A stretch of DNA of 64,000 bases, from positions 871,361 through 935,360 of the forward strand of contig NZ_LJIX01000006.1 of NCBI RefSeq assembly GCF_001420595.1. Direction: 5' to 3'. The notes beneath the pieces are model-generated. The model had not been told where the DNA came from, did no database searches, and saw only the letters and a program-made list of their open reading frames with translations. Shown here in pieces: positions 1-8,178 of the stretch. The first letter of the stretch is position 1. Every line of letters begins with the position of its first letter. This DNA comes from Cytobacillus solani (lineage in GTDB: Bacteria > Bacillota > Bacilli > Bacillales > Cytobacillaceae). The position numbers and the translations under genes were made by a program.

Positions 1-37
1 GCATGAAATGATTTTAGAACTTGTTACATGTTTAAGT

Positions 38-108
38 TGTTCCATTAAGAGTGCGATTCAGCAGCAAAGCTCAGCACTCATTTTCATTTTAGGGTTATTT
101 TCTTGAAT
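38..108 (+). repeat. Intergenic structured repeat, copy 1
   Basis: Member of the roughly 70-nt repeat family found throughout this window. It has the usual order: a TTCCATTAA-like 5' edge, a hairpin whose arms are GTGCGATTC-like and GAGC/GCAC-like around a GCAGCAAAG loop, a T-rich tract, AGGG, then a T-rich 3' end and TTGAAT. It lies just upstream of the cat promoter. Confidence 0.6.
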
Positions 109-162
109 ACTACTCAATAATAAAAGTTAGATATTTATGCTAGTACCTGAAGAAGAATGAGG

Positions 163-191
163 TTGACTAAAGTAATAGATATACCTATAAT
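163..191 (+). promoter_or_regulatory. cat promoter
   Basis: TTGACT (163-168) and TATAAT (186-191) are separated by 17 nt, a near-consensus vegetative promoter. Transcription would start near 198, about 25 nt before the leader peptide. Confidence 0.7.
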
Positions 192-226
192 GGTGCTGTA
201 TTTTTATTTACAAAAGGATGAATATG

Positions 227-256
227 ATGAAGAAAGCAGACAAAATAGCCTCCTAA
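227..256 (+). CDS. cat leader peptide (translation attenuator)
   Basis: A nine-codon ORF reads MKKADKIAS and then TAA; a second ATG lies one codon upstream at 224. AAAGGA at 213-218 is its ribosome-binding site. Size, position and sequence resemble the leader peptides of inducible Gram-positive cat genes (MKKSEDYSS of the pC194/pUB112 type, MVKTDKISS of cat-86; from memory). In those systems drug-stalled ribosomes in the leader open the downstream hairpin. The last codons form the left arm of that hairpin here too. Confidence 0.75.
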   Translation: MKKADKIAS

Positions 257-281
257 AAACGTAATGAACATTTTAGGAGGC
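248..281 (+). promoter_or_regulatory. cat attenuator hairpin sequestering the RBS
   Basis: Left arm GCCTCCTAAAA (248-258) is perfectly complementary to right arm TTTTAGGAGGC (271-281), with a 12-nt loop. The right arm contains the whole Shine-Dalgarno sequence TAGGAGG of the cat gene, so the folded RNA hides the cat start region until a ribosome stalls in the leader ORF. Confidence 0.85.
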
Positions 282-288
282 GTTGAAA

Positions 289-936
289 ATGAAATTTAAT
301 AGGATAGACCGTAAAAATTGGCATCGAAAAGAGTATTTTGAACACTATTTACAGCAACAAACAACATTTAGTATAACGAATGAAATAAATATTACTATTC
401 TTATGGAAAACTTAAAGAAAAAGAATGTTAAGTTATATCCTGCGTTTATTTTTATAATTACAAAAATCGTTAATGCACATAGAGAATTCAGAACGAGCTT
501 TAACTCAGAAGGGAAATTAGGGTATTGGACGGAGGTTTTACCTTCTTATACCATTTTTGATAAAAAAACATGTACATTTTCAAGCATTTGGTCATCAAAT
601 GTAACAATTTTTTCTGAGTTTTATTCTCAATATGAAAAAGATGTAGAAAGATACAATGGTACGGGTAGGATGTTTCCAAAGACGCCTATACCAGAAAATA
701 ATATTCCAATATCTATGATTCCTTGGAGTTCTTTTACTGGATTTAATTTGAATATTAATAATGGTGGAGACTATCTTCTACCAATTACAACTGGCGGTAA
801 ATATTCTCAAATAAATGGGGAATTATTCTTACCTGTTTCGTTACAAATTCATCATGCAGTTTGTGATGGTTATCATGCAAGTGTTTTTATGAATGAATTC
901 CAAAGACTAGCTGATGAAAGTGTAGAGTGGCTATAG
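289..936 (+). CDS. cat: Type A chloramphenicol O-acetyltransferase
   Basis: Transfers acetyl from acetyl-CoA to the 3-hydroxyl of chloramphenicol, a cytoplasmic trimer in known members. The 215-residue protein has the family's normal length and carries the catalytic signature HHAVCDGYH near residues 188-196, with the general-base histidine and the DG pair intact. The start at 289 is preferred to the in-frame TTG at 283 because TAGGAGG (274-280) is 8 nt upstream of 289 but only 2 nt from 283. The gene stands alone with its own promoter, leader-peptide attenuator and terminator, so it should be drug-inducible. Codon and base composition match the neighbourhood, so no recent transfer is obvious. 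Confidence 0.93.
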   Translation: MKFNRIDRKNWHRKEYFEHYLQQQTTFSITNEINITILMENLKKKNVKLYPAFIFIITKIVNAHREFRTSFNSEGKLGYWTEVLPSYTIFDKKTCTFSSIWSSNVTIFSEFYSQYEKDVERYNGTGRMFPKTPIPENNIPISMIPWSSFTGFNLNINNGGDYLLPITTGGKYSQINGELFLPVSLQIHHAVCDGYHASVFMNEFQRLADESVEWL

Positions 937-960
937 TTGTTTATCATGGGTAATATGTCT

Positions 961-992
961 AAAAGGAACTGTTAAATCAGTTCCTTTTTTAT
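961..992 (+). terminator. cat terminator
   Basis: AAAGGAACT and AGTTCCTTT pair across a 7-8 nt loop and run into a T tract, 25 nt after the cat stop codon. Confidence 0.85.
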
Positions 993-1107
993 TAGAAAAA
1001 CTATTCATTTAGGGGCATCCACCTTATACGTAGATCTACTTTATCCGAATTAAAATATGGGATGCCAAGCAAATATCCTTCCAATCATGTTAATACGATA
1101 AATTCGT

Positions 1108-1890
1108 TTATCTGCTTTTTTCAAATAAATCCTTAATAAAATGATTAATTACTTCATTTAATTTAGTTGCTGCTTTAGTAGGGATTTGATGTTTTTCTTT
1201 TTCTAAGTACAATAATTGATTATTAGGTAGCTTTTCATGTAAGATTTGAGCATATTTATGAAAGGATTTATCCTTCATACCATAGACAAGTAAAACAGGT
1301 AAATCAATATGTTGAAGTTTTGCAGTACAATTATATTGTAAGCTATAACGGTAATATTGCTGGATATTCTCTGCATACCCATGCAATGCTTCTTTATACA
1401 TCTTCCTAAAAATGCTTCTATTATCAGAATTCCCCCACGAAATCGCAAAAGATAGAAAAGGGATTGTTTTTGTTTTGGCAATTTTTACTGCTAAAGATAT
1501 TCTCTGCTTTAAAATCAGATCGTCCACTTCTGACATCCCGCTAATAATAATGCCGCCTAATGCTCTACTAGAATGATTCAACAAATATTCTAATACAATA
1601 GAACCACCTGTTGAATATCCACAAATAAACGCTTTATCTATTCCTAAATAATCCAAAAGGAATATGATATCTTCAACAATTTGGGAGTATGTAATAGGAT
1701 GTTTCGAATACCCACTCCTGCCATGTCCTCTGATATCAAAAGTAATAATTTTATATTTCTTAGACAACTCTTCCACTTGATAAAAAAAATTTGCACTTGT
1801 GAGTAATGGCGGATGAATAAAAACAATCGGAACCCCACTGCCCTGTACATTATAGTACAAACTTGTTTCTCCTATATACAACACAGGCAA
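1108..1890 (-). CDS. Alpha/beta-fold hydrolase
   Basis: A 260-residue soluble alpha/beta hydrolase, cytoplasmic by lack of a signal peptide. Visible landmarks are the oxyanion-hole motif FIHPPLL near residues 24-30, the RGHGRSG loop near 54-60, the nucleophile elbow GYSTGG near residues 91-96, and a late histidine in EKEKHQIP. Length is typical of small esterases/peroxidase-like hydrolases of this superfamily (YvaM-type in Bacillus). The substrate cannot be told. It is a single gene, transcribed away from the downstream membrane-protein pair. Confidence 0.8.
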   Translation of the reverse strand: MPVLYIGETSLYYNVQGSGVPIVFIHPPLLTSANFFYQVEELSKKYKIITFDIRGHGRSGYSKHPITYSQIVEDIIFLLDYLGIDKAFICGYSTGGSIVLEYLLNHSSRALGGIIISGMSEVDDLILKQRISLAVKIAKTKTIPFLSFAISWGNSDNRSIFRKMYKEALHGYAENIQQYYRYSLQYNCTAKLQHIDLPVLLVYGMKDKSFHKYAQILHEKLPNNQLLYLEKEKHQIPTKAATKLNEVINHFIKDLFEKSR

Positions 1891-2098
1891 CCTGTATTCA
1901 CCTCATCCTTTTAGAGTGTTCTTCCTGATTTAATACGATTATATTTTGCTAAACATACGATTCAATTATGTATCTAAGTTAATGAGAAAATATAAGCTAG
2001 AAGTGATTCCATAAAGAGGAGAATAGCTAAATGGAAATGTGGGAAAATAGAGTATCAATCTATTTCAGAGTAAATGAATCTGAAGAAAGGTGAGATAT

Positions 2099-2587
2099 TT
2101 GCTTGTACTTATTTTATATATTTTAGCTGCAACAATTCTCTTACTAATAAATATGAATAAGGTGTTACATCCTGTAGAAATTGTTTTATATTGGATGATA
2201 AATGCAATGATCAATGAGGAATTTATTCTCATAACGATAGCTAATCTTAAAGTGATTAAAATGCCGAATGAACCAATACCCGCTATCACATTACTCATAA
2301 GTAAGATCTATTTAATGCCGATGTTATCCCTTTGTTTTTTAACATATTTTTTAATATTTCAAACTACTATTAGCAGGATAATACTTATTTCCATTTCGGT
2401 ATTAGTTCATACTTCATGTTTATACATCAATGAATGGCTAGGATTAGTAAACTTAATCCATTGGTCGTATGATCTTACCATTATTTTCTGGGGAGCTGTT
2501 TTATTTGTAAACTTATTTTTACTCTTCGGATATAGAAAATTGCTAAGGAGAGTAGGAATAGTTAATGAAAGTATTAACAATGCCTAA
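2099..2587 (+). CDS. Small multi-pass membrane protein
   Basis: I do not recognise the family with certainty. About 160 residues are almost entirely hydrophobic, with four likely membrane segments (residues about 2-18, 62-82, 85-105 and 125-145), and a basic end (YRKLLRR). The TTG at 2099 is the preferred start: a perfect AAAGGTGA ribosome-binding site (2086-2093) lies 5 nt upstream, and it overlaps the alternative GTG at 2090. The 3' end overlaps the next gene by 23 nt, so the two are translated from one message. The pairing with a CBO0543-like protein suggests a membrane partner, but no role is known. Confidence 0.6.
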   Translation: MLVLILYILAATILLLINMNKVLHPVEIVLYWMINAMINEEFILITIANLKVIKMPNEPIPAITLLISKIYLMPMLSLCFLTYFLIFQTTISRIILISISVLVHTSCLYINEWLGLVNLIHWSYDLTIIFWGAVLFVNLFLLFGYRKLLRRVGIVNESINNA

Positions 2588-3128
2588 AAGCTTAGATGAG
2601 AATGAAATCTTTGTATTATTCGTTGCAATGGGACTATTCCTTTTTTTTATAATCTTACCGAAACGCTTCCCATTGCATTTATTTATTCTATTATTTTTAA
2701 TAAATTCTTATATCGGCCGTACTGTGGATACTTCCATTGCTATACGCCCCTTTAATATTTACGATAGTTTTGATGGGAATACACATGAAATATTAGATGA
2801 AATTACGTATTCAATCGTTTATCCGATTTACGGATATCTGTTTTATTACTTCTATGATAAATATTATATGATACCTTCGTGGATTCTCCTTATCGTGTGG
2901 GCTGCTTCCAGTACATTTTTTGAATGGATTTCAACTTGTTTCAATGTTTTTCAATATCATAATTGGCATATATTGTACTCATTTTTTGTTTATCTTCTTG
3001 TTTTTATGTTCCATATTCTGTTTTTTAGATGGGTAACAAATCAAACGAAATATTCCTCTGAAAGAGTCAAATTAATACAAGGAAAAAGAAAGAAGATTGT
3101 TTTTATGAAAAAATTGAAAGAAGAGTAA
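2565..3128 (+). CDS. CBO0543-like integral membrane protein
   Basis: A 187-residue membrane protein with about five hydrophobic segments and a very basic C-terminal tail. It shares a pattern with the protein at 7685: a PKR motif after the first helix, D-x-x-I-A-x-P-F about 35 residues later, a conserved E, a FEW/LEW motif, and a W-H-I-L/W-N-I-L segment before the last helix. I associate that pattern with the CBO0543 family of small Firmicute membrane proteins (memory-based). Function unknown. The ATG at 2565 follows AAGGAG (2545-2550); an internal ATG at 2580 is an alternative. Confidence 0.65.
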   Translation: MKVLTMPKSLDENEIFVLFVAMGLFLFFIILPKRFPLHLFILLFLINSYIGRTVDTSIAIRPFNIYDSFDGNTHEILDEITYSIVYPIYGYLFYYFYDKYYMIPSWILLIVWAASSTFFEWISTCFNVFQYHNWHILYSFFVYLLVFMFHILFFRWVTNQTKYSSERVKLIQGKRKKIVFMKKLKEE

Positions 3129-3314
3129 CACTTAAACAAATGGGGGGAGTGAAAAAGGAAATTCCGTGGAGTCGATATTCGCTTATTGTTTCTACACAAT
3201 AGTATGGGTGAATGGAAGGATATTATTGATTGCAATAAGCTTGTTAATAACATAGGAAAATGATCAACACTAACTAGAAAGGTAACTCAACTGGAATAAT
3301 AATGGGGTGTTTTG

Positions 3315-3476
3315 ATGAGTAAATCTAAAGGAAAAGGTGGAACAGGGAGAGGAACAGACAAGAAGGGGTGGAATCGTTGGCAAGCTAGTGCAAACAAAAA
3401 AAAGAGTGCAAAACCATATAAAAGTAAAGGTACAAAAAAAACGGAAGTTGAAAATGACCCAACGAGCAAGAGATAA
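3315..3476 (+). CDS. DUF3934-like small basic protein
   Basis: A 53-residue, lysine-rich, glycine-rich protein with the segments GTGRGTDKKGWNRWQASA and KKSAKPYKSKGTKKT. This matches my recollection of the DUF3934 family, short Bacillus proteins of unknown role with a GW-x-RWQASA core. GGGGTG at 3304-3309 sits 5 nt before the ATG. No hydrophobic segment or cysteines. The composition suggests nucleic-acid binding, but that is inference only. Confidence 0.7.
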   Translation: MSKSKGKGGTGRGTDKKGWNRWQASANKKKSAKPYKSKGTKKTEVENDPTSKR

Positions 3477-3539
3477 AGTTACTTATATCCAAATTATAAC
3501 GAATGCTAATAAATACAATTATTTAATTAGCCAACGTGT

Positions 3540-3570
3540 GCGAGCTCCTTTAAGGAGTTCGCTTTTTTCA
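3540..3570 (+). terminator. Terminator after DUF3934 gene
   Basis: GCGAGCTCCTT pairs with AAGGAGTTCGC (one G-T wobble) and is followed by six Ts. Confidence 0.8.
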
Positions 3571-3647
3571 TTTTCTGCTGGGCAGGTTCGTTTAATAGTT
3601 AAGACAATTTATTTTTCTAGTTTTTCTTAAAAAGGAACGGCTTTTTT

Positions 3648-4088
3648 TTAATGTGAAATCTCTCTTTTAAAAAGCTCCTTAAATTTCTCCCTATCTTCTG
3701 ATGTAAATGGTTTTGGCCCCTTTGTACGCTTTCCGCTTTTTCGAGCCATTGCACTCAAATATCGTGTTTGCAATAATTGGTCGATGTTTTCATTTGTATA
3801 GCTAGACCCATTATGGTGAAGGACCGCACACCCTTTTGCTAAACCAAGCGAAGCAAGACCATAATCTTGCGTAACGATTATATCTCCTTTTTCTGCTAAC
3901 TTCATAATCCGATAATCAGCAGCATCTGCTCCAGAATCAACATAAATGGTTTCCACTCCTGATGGTTGTTCCGCATGAGAAAAATGAGAAAAGCTAGTAA
4001 CAAGGACAACAGGAATTTCAGCATTCGTACCTTCAGAAATAATGATATCTTTTACCGGACAAGCATCTGCATCAACATAAATTTTCAT
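3648..4088 (-). CDS. YqxD/YaiI family protein (DUF188)
   Basis: A 146-residue cytoplasmic protein opening with [14 protein letters not shown], the hallmark of the UPF0178/DUF188 family, whose fold resembles PIN-type nucleases. It also has the conserved DYGLASL and [13 protein letters not shown] segments. No biochemical function is established for the family. The start at 4088 is preferred over an upstream in-frame methionine because GGGGAGAGGTAA lies directly before it and all family members begin at this methionine. Monocistronic. Confidence 0.88.
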   Translation of the reverse strand: MKIYVDADACPVKDIIISEGTNAEIPVVLVTSFSHFSHAEQPSGVETIYVDSGADAADYRIMKLAEKGDIIVTQDYGLASLGLAKGCAVLHHNGSSYTNENIDQLLQTRYLSAMARKSGKRTKGPKPFTSEDREKFKELFKREISH

Positions 4089-4229
4089 GTTTACCTCTCC
4101 CCGTAAGTAAGTTTGAGTTGATGATAATGGCAAAGGTATCCTTTGTCAAACGAGAAAGATGGTTTACCTAAAAAAATTAAAAGATTAATACAAAAACATA
4201 TGGTGAAAAATTGATTAATTTATATTTTC

Positions 4230-4297
4230 TACGATCGGGCGCAATTCTATAACAAGACTGACGCTCTTTCTTTATGTAAAGGGCCATATTGTTGAAA
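4230..4297 (+). repeat. Intergenic structured repeat, copy 2
   Basis: Close to the family consensus: CGGGCGCAATTCT, loop, GACGCTCTTTCTTTATG, then TAAAGGGCC and an ATTGTTGAA 3' end. Located 75 nt upstream of the oxidoreductase gene. Apart from this copy the stretch 4134-4371 holds nothing else recognised. Confidence 0.8.
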
Positions 4298-4371
4298 ACT
4301 AAACGAACGAGTCAGTGGATGAAAAAATGATATAATTAAATAAAACTCATTGTATAAGGAGACTTATAATT

Positions 4372-5364
4372 TTGGATGCAAAATGTATTATATTCTCTGA
4401 ATTCGGCAGCCCTAGAGATGTGCTAAGAGTTGAGTCTAAAAGGATTGAACGCCCAAGAGATCATGAGGTCCTTGTTCGAATGTTAGCTCGCCCTATCAAT
4501 CCTTCTGACTTGATACCAATTAGAGGGGCATATTCTCATCGGATTTCTTTACCAAATATTCCGGGATATGAAGGCGTTGGTATTGTAGAAGATGTTGGTC
4601 CTTTCGTTTCTCAGCATGTTATTGGGAAGCGTGTTTTACCTTTGCGTGGGGAAGGCACATGGCAAGAGTATGTTAAGACCTCATCAGAATTGGCAGTTCC
4701 TATCCCTAATTCGATTGATGATTTTACGGCAGCACAGATGTATATCAATCCAATTACAGCATGGGTGGTTTGTACAGAAGTATTAAAACTAGGACAGAAT
4801 GATATTCTCTTGGTTAATGCGTGCGGATCTGCGATTGGGCATATTTTTGCTCAATTATCGAAGGTTTTAGGTTTTCGATTGATTGCAGTGACAAGAAATA
4901 ATAAATATACAGAAGATTTGCTTCATCTCGGTGCTTCTTATGTGATAGATACTTCTAATTTTCCACTCCACGAAACAGTTATGGAGTTAACAAATGGAAA
5001 GGGTGCAGATGCTGCTATTGATTCCGTTGGAGGTTCATCTGGAAATGACTTAGCTTTTTGTGTTCACCCTAATGGGAACTTTTTAACGATTGGTCTTTTA
5101 TCAGGGGTACTAGTAAACTGGGCCGATATTGTAAATAAAGCCAAGGTGAATGCGAATATGTTTCATTTACGGAATTGGAATAAAGATGTGTCGGCAGATA
5201 AGTGGCAAGAAACTTTTAATCGTTTGATAAGACTAATAGATGATAAAAAATTGAGTCTAATGAAGAAAGATTCTCAATACGACTTATCAAACATAAAAAA
5301 GGCTGTTGATGCTGTTGAATCTTCAAAGACAGCCAGAGGAAAAGTGTTTCTAACAAGCGATTGA
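4372..5364 (+). CDS. MDR-family enoyl/quinone reductase-like oxidoreductase
   Basis: A 330-residue zinc-independent medium-chain dehydrogenase/reductase. The N-terminal GroES-like part has RPINPSDL and the substrate-domain motif NIPGYEGVG. The Rossmann part has VNACGSAIGH near residues 147-156, a variant of the usual glycine-rich NADPH loop, followed by AQLSKVLG. The arrangement resembles trans-2-enoyl-thioester reductases (MECR type) and quinone oxidoreductases; no zinc ligands are evident. The TTG start at 4372 is supported by AAGGAGA (4356-4362), 9 nt upstream. Monocistronic; substrate unknown. Confidence 0.8.
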   Translation: MDAKCIIFSEFGSPRDVLRVESKRIERPRDHEVLVRMLARPINPSDLIPIRGAYSHRISLPNIPGYEGVGIVEDVGPFVSQHVIGKRVLPLRGEGTWQEYVKTSSELAVPIPNSIDDFTAAQMYINPITAWVVCTEVLKLGQNDILLVNACGSAIGHIFAQLSKVLGFRLIAVTRNNKYTEDLLHLGASYVIDTSNFPLHETVMELTNGKGADAAIDSVGGSSGNDLAFCVHPNGNFLTIGLLSGVLVNWADIVNKAKVNANMFHLRNWNKDVSADKWQETFNRLIRLIDDKKLSLMKKDSQYDLSNIKKAVDAVESSKTARGKVFLTSD

Positions 5365-5537
5365 GTGAATACTTCGTCAAGTAGAGAGTACATAATTTTT
5401 AAAAAAGTTTAAGCAATAATTTTCAGCAAAAGGGCGGCATTTCCAGAAAAAGAGCTGCGCTTTTTTAGTTTTATAAAAAAGATGGATCACTTAAAACAAA
5501 GTTTGATTATTTAAAATGAAAATTGAACACATATTTT

Positions 5538-5590
5538 CGTTATTCCATTAAAGTGCGCAATTGTTGAATATGCTTCTCTTTCTTAACCAA
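5538..5590 (+). repeat. Degenerate intergenic structured repeat, copy 3
   Basis: TATTCCATTAAAGTGCGCAA matches the family 5' half closely; the downstream arm and 3' tail are eroded. The remaining part of 5365-5716 contains a weak hairpin-plus-T run near 5445-5470 and no gene. Confidence 0.6.
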
Positions 5591-5716
5591 CTAACTGGTG
5601 TTTTACTTAAATAAGACATTAAAAGCTCTCTCAAAAGAGAAGGGATTTTTTTCACCAATTCGTCACAAGGATTTCCCTCCTATCTGCCTAATATATGGGG
5701 AAAGGAGGGATTTTTT

Positions 5717-5992
5717 ATGGAATCACCATTAGAAAAAATCATCTTCCAGAAGCAAGACGCGCCAGGGATTATTAAAATGGAATCAGGACTTATGTTTTAC
5801 AAGGAAAAAGAAGCAATGTTATGGCTTTGTATCGAGTATAAAAATCGATTTGAAACCTATTTATTGCTTGATGATCAAGGCCAGCCACCCTACCGCAACC
5901 ATCTGACATCTGGTGTAGGTCGAACACTTGAGCAAGCACGAGATATTGCAGTTAATAAAATGGAGAAAGAAGTATTTAATAAAGTTCATTAA
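5717..5992 (+). CDS. Hypothetical 91-residue protein
   Basis: Not recognised. A small, soluble, charged protein without signal peptide or membrane segment; it contains YKEKEAMLWLCIEYKNRF, TYLLLDD and a C-terminal helix with EQARDIAVNKMEKE. AAAGGAGG (5700-5707) with 9 nt spacing strongly supports translation. Its own terminator hairpin begins at the stop codon and is now split by the IS1182-family element, so transcription read into the element rather than ending normally. Confidence 0.7.
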   Translation: MESPLEKIIFQKQDAPGIIKMESGLMFYKEKEAMLWLCIEYKNRFETYLLLDDQGQPPYRNHLTSGVGRTLEQARDIAVNKMEKEVFNKVH

Positions 5993-6006
5993 GCCCTTCC
6001 AAATGG

Positions 6007-7550
6007 GGCTGTTGACAAAATGGGAAAAGAGCTTTGCTCCTTTCCCATTTTCTTTTTAAGAGTATATTTATTAGTTTTCTTTATAATTTTTGTCTTAATT
6101 CATTACCTTTATAATTCTTTTTAAATTTAATGCCAACGCTGAAAAAAGGCATTGTTCAGAAATTTTTTCAATGCCCCTCTTATATGTTTTATACAGGTTA
6201 TGCTTAGATTTCAATGTTCCGAAGGAACCTTCACACCAAACTCTTCGGAGCTTTTGGAATGCTTTATATTCACTAGTTTTTGCCCTCTGAGTATTTGCTT
6301 CCAACAATTCATGTGCAATTGGTCGAGAAATCGTTCTTTTACTTGCTGTTTCCCCAAAACAACATTCTCGAAATGGACAGACTTTACAGTCTTTACTTTT
6401 AGCAGAATACGTTTTTAAATAATTATCAGTTTCTTTTTTTCTTAAATGGGTAAACGTAAGTGTTTTTTTATTGGGGCAAGTATACGTATCAGTGTCAATG
6501 TTGTAGGTAAACTCCTTATAAGACGTTGTTTCGAAAGGTGTAGTATATCCTATGGGACTAATATAACCTGTGATTTCCAATGTTTTTAAGCCATGATGAA
6601 TCTTAGTTTTATCATATCCTTTATCAGCTGCCACATTTTTAATGTTTAATTCAAATTTTTCTTGTATCACATTTAATCTATCTATAAAAGGCTCACAATC
6701 ATTTATGTTACCAGCACTCGGATGAATATCAACTATGATTCCGTTTTTTGTATCAATACTTGCATGTGCTAAGTAGTGGGGACCAGATGGCTTTCCAGGG
6801 CGATTTAATAAGCCAGAGTCAGGGTCCGTTTTTATTACAGAAATCTTTTCGGTAGATGAACTCTTTGATTTTCTGCCTCGTTTCTTCTTCCCAGATTCAA
6901 TTCTTTTATCCTCAAGCTCTTTTTCAATTTTTTTGGCTTCCTTTTCAAGGGTATTCAAATATTGAGAAGGTGTTTTCTCTACAACTACCTTCTCAGCCTT
7001 AGCCTTTGCAGCACTAGCTTTAATATGGGTAGAATCAGTAACAATGACTTCACCAGTCACTAACCCATTCTCTATACAAAGATCTATAATATAATCAAAA
7101 ATTTCTTGAAAGACAGTACTATCCTTAAATCTCCTTCGTCGATTCTGGCTAAATGTGGAGTGATCAGGTACAGTGTCAGATAAATCAAGGCCTAAAAACC
7201 AGCGATAAGCAATGTTTAGATTGACTTCTTGTTCTAACACTCGTTCTGAATCAACATTATAAAGATAGCCAATGAGTAACATCTTAAATAAAAGTACAGG
7301 ATCAAGTGATTTCCTGCCGAGTTTTGAATAATATTTTTCCATTTTGTTATATACAAAAGAGAAGTCTATCTTTTCATTAATTTGGCGAAGAATATGATTT
7401 GAAGGAACAAATGTATTTAAATCAATAAACTCTAGTTTACTTTGATATTCATCTTTACGACCCATCATAAAAATTCCCCCAATAAAAAACCTGTATAGAA
7501 TAATTAAATTCTACACAGGTATTGGTAAATCCTATTAGTTTGTCAACAGC
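6007..7550 (-). mobile_element. Complete IS1182-family insertion sequence
   Basis: Ends are perfect inverted repeats GGCTGTTGACAAA (6007-6019) and TTTGTCAACAGCC (7538-7550). They are bounded by CCAAATGG on both sides (5999-6006 and 7551-7558). The duplicated target could instead be read as AAAT with 15-bp ends beginning GGGG. The element is about 1.54 kb with one transposase gene. Removing it and one target copy restores a hairpin, AAGCCCTTCC-AAAT-GGAAGGGCTT plus T run, so it sits in a terminator loop. Confidence 0.92.
6095..7468 (-). CDS. IS1182-family transposase
   Basis: A 457-residue DDE transposase, apparently full length and uninterrupted. The N-terminal part has the family's FVPSNHILRQINEKIDFSF segment and GRKSLDPVLLFKMLLIGYL, then DHSTFSQNRRRRF. 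The first catalytic aspartate is in VTDSTHIKASA, the second in AADKGYD, and the C-terminal acidic residue is near VWCEGSFGTLKSKHNL. A cysteine cluster (CPNKK, CKVCPFRECC) resembles a zinc knuckle seen in the group. GGGGGAATTTTT precedes the first ATG. All catalytic landmarks present, so likely active. Confidence 0.93.
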   Translation of the reverse strand: MMGRKDEYQSKLEFIDLNTFVPSNHILRQINEKIDFSFVYNKMEKYYSKLGRKSLDPVLLFKMLLIGYLYNVDSERVLEQEVNLNIAYRWFLGLDLSDTVPDHSTFSQNRRRRFKDSTVFQEIFDYIIDLCIENGLVTGEVIVTDSTHIKASAAKAKAEKVVVEKTPSQYLNTLEKEAKKIEKELEDKRIESGKKKRGRKSKSSSTEKISVIKTDPDSGLLNRPGKPSGPHYLAHASIDTKNGIIVDIHPSAGNINDCEPFIDRLNVIQEKFELNIKNVAADKGYDKTKIHHGLKTLEITGYISPIGYTTPFETTSYKEFTYNIDTDTYTCPNKKTLTFTHLRKKETDNYLKTYSAKSKDCKVCPFRECCFGETASKRTISRPIAHELLEANTQRAKTSEYKAFQKLRRVWCEGSFGTLKSKHNLYKTYKRGIEKISEQCLFSALALNLKRIIKVMN

Positions 7551-7684
7551 CCCAAATGGAAGGGCTTTTTTTGCTTGTTTAACCAAGGTAGAAGGATAGA
7601 TAAACATGGATTTCGATCCCCTTCTTAATATGTGAATATTTGATTAATAGTGAGTAATAATAAGAAAAAAAGGTGGCGAGTTCT

Positions 7685-8149
7685 GTGAAACAGCCTGACT
7701 TTGCTTTAACCCAAGGGTGGTGGTATCCTGCAGTTCTAAGTATTATTCTCCTTTCAATTGTTTTTTTCATGCCCAAGAAAAGATTAAGCTGGAAAGAAGT
7801 TTATATTACTTTCGGAGTAATTGGTTATATCGTATGGATGGTTGATATGACAATAGCTGCTCCATTTGATCTTTTCGATATAGGTAATCCGCAAAAAGAG
7901 GGATTACCTGAGATAACCCTTTTTGGAATTATCCCCTCATGTTTATCGGTAATATATTTAAACTTATATGAAAAAAAACGGAAATGGTTCTTGGTTATCT
8001 TATTTTTCATCTTGTCACTTACACTTGAATGGTTAACAACTAGAGTTGGATTAATGAGACATTGGAATATTTTGTGGTCATCCCCTGTCCACTTTATTGC
8101 ATATGCTTTTTACTTACCATGGCATTTAAATTTTATTAGGAGAAATTAG
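7685..8149 (+). CDS. CBO0543-like integral membrane protein
   Basis: About 154 residues with four or five membrane segments. It is a diverged paralogue of the protein at 2565: MPKKRLSW after the first helix, the D-x-x-I-A-x-P-F motif, the LEW motif and MRHWNIL near the last helix. Role unknown. The GTG at 7685 is preferred because AAAAGGTGG (7668-7676) lies 8 nt before it, whereas the GTG at 7673 overlaps that ribosome-binding site. Followed by a strong hairpin and the remnant of an IS1182-type element. Confidence 0.65.
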   Translation: MKQPDFALTQGWWYPAVLSIILLSIVFFMPKKRLSWKEVYITFGVIGYIVWMVDMTIAAPFDLFDIGNPQKEGLPEITLFGIIPSCLSVIYLNLYEKKRKWFLVILFFILSLTLEWLTTRVGLMRHWNILWSSPVHFIAYAFYLPWHLNFIRRN

Positions 8150-8158
8150 AATCTAAAT

Positions 8159-8178
8159 GCCCTTCCAATCGGAAGGGC
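8159..8178 (+). terminator. Terminator hairpin lacking its T run
   Basis: GCCCTTCC-AATC-GGAAGGGC is a perfect 8-bp stem directly after the membrane-protein gene. The expected T tract is missing; TCAGACTGTAG follows instead, where the degraded transposon begins. Confidence 0.6.

Noticed and set aside
1008-1062. GGGGCATCC and GGGATGCC inverted repeat between cat and the hydrolase
   Set aside because: The loop is about 35 nt and there is no T run; not convincing as terminator or operator.
2065-2298. 77-codon minus-strand ORF
   Set aside because: It is antisense to the membrane protein at 2099, with no start signals; hydrophobicity arises from the opposite strand's codons.
3337-3630. 97-codon plus-strand ORF
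   Set aside because: It is the wrong frame of the DUF3934 gene and reads through that gene's terminator.
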